21,192 nucleotides of DNA from Mytilinidion resinicola. Lineage: Eukaryota; Ascomycota; Dothideomycetes; Mytilinidiales; Mytilinidiaceae. A program made the translations under genes and the position numbers. The stretch is taken from positions 1,970,057-1,991,248 of the forward strand of contig NW_022985444.1 of assembly GCF_010093595.1 (NCBI RefSeq), in the 5' to 3' direction. Under the pieces are notes generated by a model. The model was given only the letters and a program-made list of their open reading frames with translations, searched no databases and was not told where the DNA came from. Positions 19,305 to 21,192 of the stretch are shown here, one piece after another; positions within the stretch are counted from its first letter, which is position 1, and each line of letters begins with the position of its first letter.

Positions 19305-19404
19305 ACTCTGATTTCTATAGACGTCTAGCTAGTTGTATATATACTAGGGGAAGGAAGGGGGCCACCCCCAGGGTGGCGCGCTAGTAAGTTCAGATGAGCC
19401 CTGC

Positions 19405-19470
19405 ACAGCTGAGGCTTCAGCTCGGTTTTCTACAGCTGAGATTTCAGCTGGGTTCTCTACAGCTGATGTT
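19405..19470 (+). repeat. 27-bp tandem repeat rich in CAGCTG
   Basis: Two full units of pattern ACAGCTGAGxTTCAGCTxGG plus seven bases (19405-19431, 19432-19458) and a partial third. It ends about 20 bp left of the second TIR element. Confidence 0.8.
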
Positions 19471-19490
19471 CGGAGAGTAGCTTTCTGGCA

Positions 19491-19516
19491 TATGAGTTGT
19501 TGATCCTAGGTTGTAG
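19491..19516 (+). repeat. Left 26-bp TIR
   Basis: TATGAGTTGTTGATCCTAGG followed by TTGTAG, a perfect inverted match to 21160-21185. Confidence 0.9.
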
Positions 19517-21156
19517 TGCTGCAACCTGAGTATATCGGAGCATAATCTGTACGAAGTTGACTCTGACGGAGGTAACAGAGGGTGGGCTGACATCCACGAT
19601 TTCTCAACCGATCTGTCAAACTTCACTGCGTTGCATTCTCCGAGTCCGGAACCGCTAGCTACGGTGGGAACTACTAGCCCTTTACATTCGCTATATCCAA
19701 GTATATTCAGCTCTTCAGCAGAAGCTGATAGATCCCGGCTGACATGTGTGCAGATGGCGACGGCAACCTGAGCACTTTTTCTCCTTCGCAGATATCACGG
19801 AGTAAGCAGTCTGGCCAGGAAGAGCTTTGCCTCACTGTAGACGTCGAGGATATAGACTTGTTTGATGGAAGTAATCCAGGTAGGTGTGCTGATGGTGTTG
19901 CGGCACTACTTTGCTGATTAATGACAGGATTTCCTTTACTTCTGGATGATGACCTCGATGCAGCTGGCATGCGCACAACATCCGTGGAAAACATGACAGC
20001 TGTGTATAATGGTGAGCAGTCCTCCTGCACTCTTAAGAAATGGGTTTTAACGCCCTTGGAAGACAGTTGTATCAAACAGAACGCACCTTACAATGATATT
20101 GATATGAGGAACCCACTATCTGCAACACGCAAACGGAAGCACGCCTCACTGGTCGATACAAAACCTTCCTCTCTAGGAAGGCTAGACTGCACCTCGAAAC
20201 CAGCCTCGGAAAACTCCCGCTCAGCAAAGCGGCGGTCGGCCCAGCCCCAGGGAGAGAGCCTTGAACCTATGTGCACACCAACGTTGTCGTCGACGATGAC
20301 GCCACTGCAGGCACGCGGCAGTCATTTATTGCCTGTTAGAGTCAGCAGTGATCTAAATCCTGGTGACGGGGACGGTAGTGGCAAAGACGATGGCGCCTAC
20401 GGCTCAAACCTATCTCGAAGCAACCTCCATAATTCACAGAATAGCGGTAACAGCAAGCACCAAGAGGGTGGGATGGAGAAAGAGCTGCTGTATTCTCCAA
20501 GACAGTCAATCTCTCCATCTAAACGAAGAGAGAGTAGTCAATACTTCAGTTACAATCCAGAGATGGGTGAAGATGATGGCGACGCCAACAATGATCAAGT
20601 TTGGGAGAGCTCTAAGGATGAACTCAGCCAGGCCTGTGATATGTCAGTGACAAGTTCTCGGCGACATAAACCAAGCAATTAACATTCCTGGAAGAAGGGG
20701 CGAGGGGCATCACGAACCGCTCTTAGACCACAGGATTGTGGGACGTCTCGACAAGTAATATTGTCCCATTCACGACACCCGTCTAGGCCCGAAACAGACA
20801 GGGTTACTCAATCCGGCTCCCCGCAAACACCATCTCTGAGAGCGAAGGGTGTCAATGAACCCAACACCAATTATGGACTCAGCGCCAACACGGGCTACCA
20901 GATAGCCGATATCACTCTTTGCCCTGTATCAAAGGCTATATCGATAGTAACAGCAATAGTCCATTGCAATGAGTTAAAATTGCATCTAGACCTGATAGCG
21001 CATGACACCAGCATTTTCGGGGAGAGAGGTCAAGTCATCCGGATAATCCAGGAATCGCAGGGTTCATGGTTGTTAGTGGGATGCCGATATGACGATAGTG
21101 TATCAGACTCATGTTCTTGTCGGAGCCGGACGGTGTTCAGTGGACTCGGGTTGTAA
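19517..21156 (+). pseudogene. Element-encoded protein of unknown family, one in-frame stop
   Basis: The frame is open from just inside the left TIR. Exon a ends at 19747 (passing HDFSTDLSNFTALHSPSPEP), exon b is 19792-19879 (ISRSKQSGQEELCLTVDVED) and exon c runs from 19928 (FPLLLDDDLDAAGM). Introns of 44 and 48 bp have GTGCAG and GTAGGT donors and CGCAG and GACAG acceptors, and all phases agree. Exon c is Ser/Arg/Lys-rich with basic runs (TRKRKHASL, SAKRRSAQ) suggesting nuclear targeting. A TAA at 20680-20682 interrupts it, but the same frame continues to a stop at 21154-21156. The distal part is ordered-looking: IADITLCPVSKAISIVTAIV, then GERGQVIRIIQESQGSWLLV. No ATG exists in the first exon; ATG 19744 in another frame could start a shorter product. 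Confidence 0.6.
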
Positions 21157-21159
21157 CAG

Positions 21160-21185
21160 CTACAACCTAGGATCAACAACTCATA
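21160..21185 (-). repeat. Right 26-bp TIR
   Basis: CTACAACCTAGGATCAACAA followed by CTCATA, a perfect inverted copy of the left TIR. The long frame stops five bases before it, inside the adjoining palindrome. Confidence 0.9.
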
Positions 21186-21192
21186 CGGTTCA

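Larger units (their letters stand above)
17423..19490. other. Relic repeat region without an intact gene
   Basis: About 2 kb with only short, stop-riddled frames on both strands. The first part (about 17530-17650) is C/T-rich with a CATAAAAGG box and looks promoter-like, but no gene follows. It contains a diverged direct duplication (18094-18700) and two tandem arrays (19179-19274, 19405-19470). Around 18790 and 18980 there are small palindromes built from GATAAC/GTTATC. The composition suggests decayed transposon sequence; I cannot assign a family. Confidence 0.5.
19491..21185. mobile_element. 1.7-kb element with perfect 26-bp TIRs and a TIR-to-TIR reading frame
   Basis: The ends 19491-19516 and 21160-21185 are perfect inverted copies starting TATGAGTTGTTGATCCTAGG. 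Just inside each lies a short palindrome (GGTTG...CAACC on the left, GGTTGTA...TACAACC on the right). The outermost TA may be a TA target duplication; nothing longer is shared outside. Almost the whole interior is one coding-like frame on the plus strand. The encoded protein shows no DDE/D transposase, helicase or recombinase signature I recognise, so the class is open: a non-autonomous or internally rearranged DNA element, or an unusual cargo-carrying unit. Confidence 0.75.

Noticed and set aside
15971..21192. CRISPR-like or bacterial integrative element interpretation of the repeat arrays
   Set aside because: The host is clearly fungal. The arrays are contiguous tandem units without spacers and the larger structures are TIR elements.

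Overview
The window looks like nuclear DNA of a filamentous ascomycete (Pezizomycotina). The genes have short introns (about 45-140 bp) with GTAAGT-like donors, CTAAT/CTGAC branch-point-like motifs and YAG acceptors. The gene families also fit: a Clr5-TPR protein, an NmrA-like reductase, a fungal-style OsmC protein, CWC27 and an ALE1-type MBOAT acyltransferase. All exon models were assembled by eye from reading-frame continuity and splice signals. I cannot name the species.

Gene-bearing part (1-15170). A Clr5-domain plus TPR gene runs off the left edge on the minus strand (1-1601). It is followed by a putative 50-aa membrane peptide (2446-2648, +), an NmrA-like NAD(P)-binding protein with a non-canonical dinucleotide motif (3398-4527, -), an OsmC-family peroxide-resistance protein (4932-5540, -) and a decayed NTF2/SnoaL-like gene (5999-6466, +). 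Next come the spliceosomal cyclophilin CWC27 (7686-9182, -) and the divergently transcribed lysophospholipid acyltransferase ALE1 (9516-11455, + in six exons). The last two genes (11971-13037, - and 14085-15170, +) are of unknown function. They are divergently transcribed and share a C-terminal sequence pattern, so I read them as a paralogous pair around a common 1-kb promoter region.

Repeat-rich part (15171-21192). Beyond 15170 I see no intact gene. There are two separate terminal-inverted-repeat (TIR) elements. The first (15971-17388) has 109-bp TIRs, subterminal motif repeats, a 20-unit 12-bp tandem array and a broken minus-strand reading frame with an AT-hook-like motif. A 36-bp AT-rich direct repeat occurs on both sides of it. 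The second (19491-21185) has perfect 26-bp TIRs and a reading frame that runs almost from TIR to TIR with two plausible introns, interrupted by one TAA. Between them lie diverged duplicated fragments with C-to-T-like differences, which suggests RIP or ageing, plus two small tandem arrays.

The strongest candidates for something undescribed are the compact TIR element at the right end, whose protein I do not recognise as any transposase, and the divergent pair of unknown paralogues.
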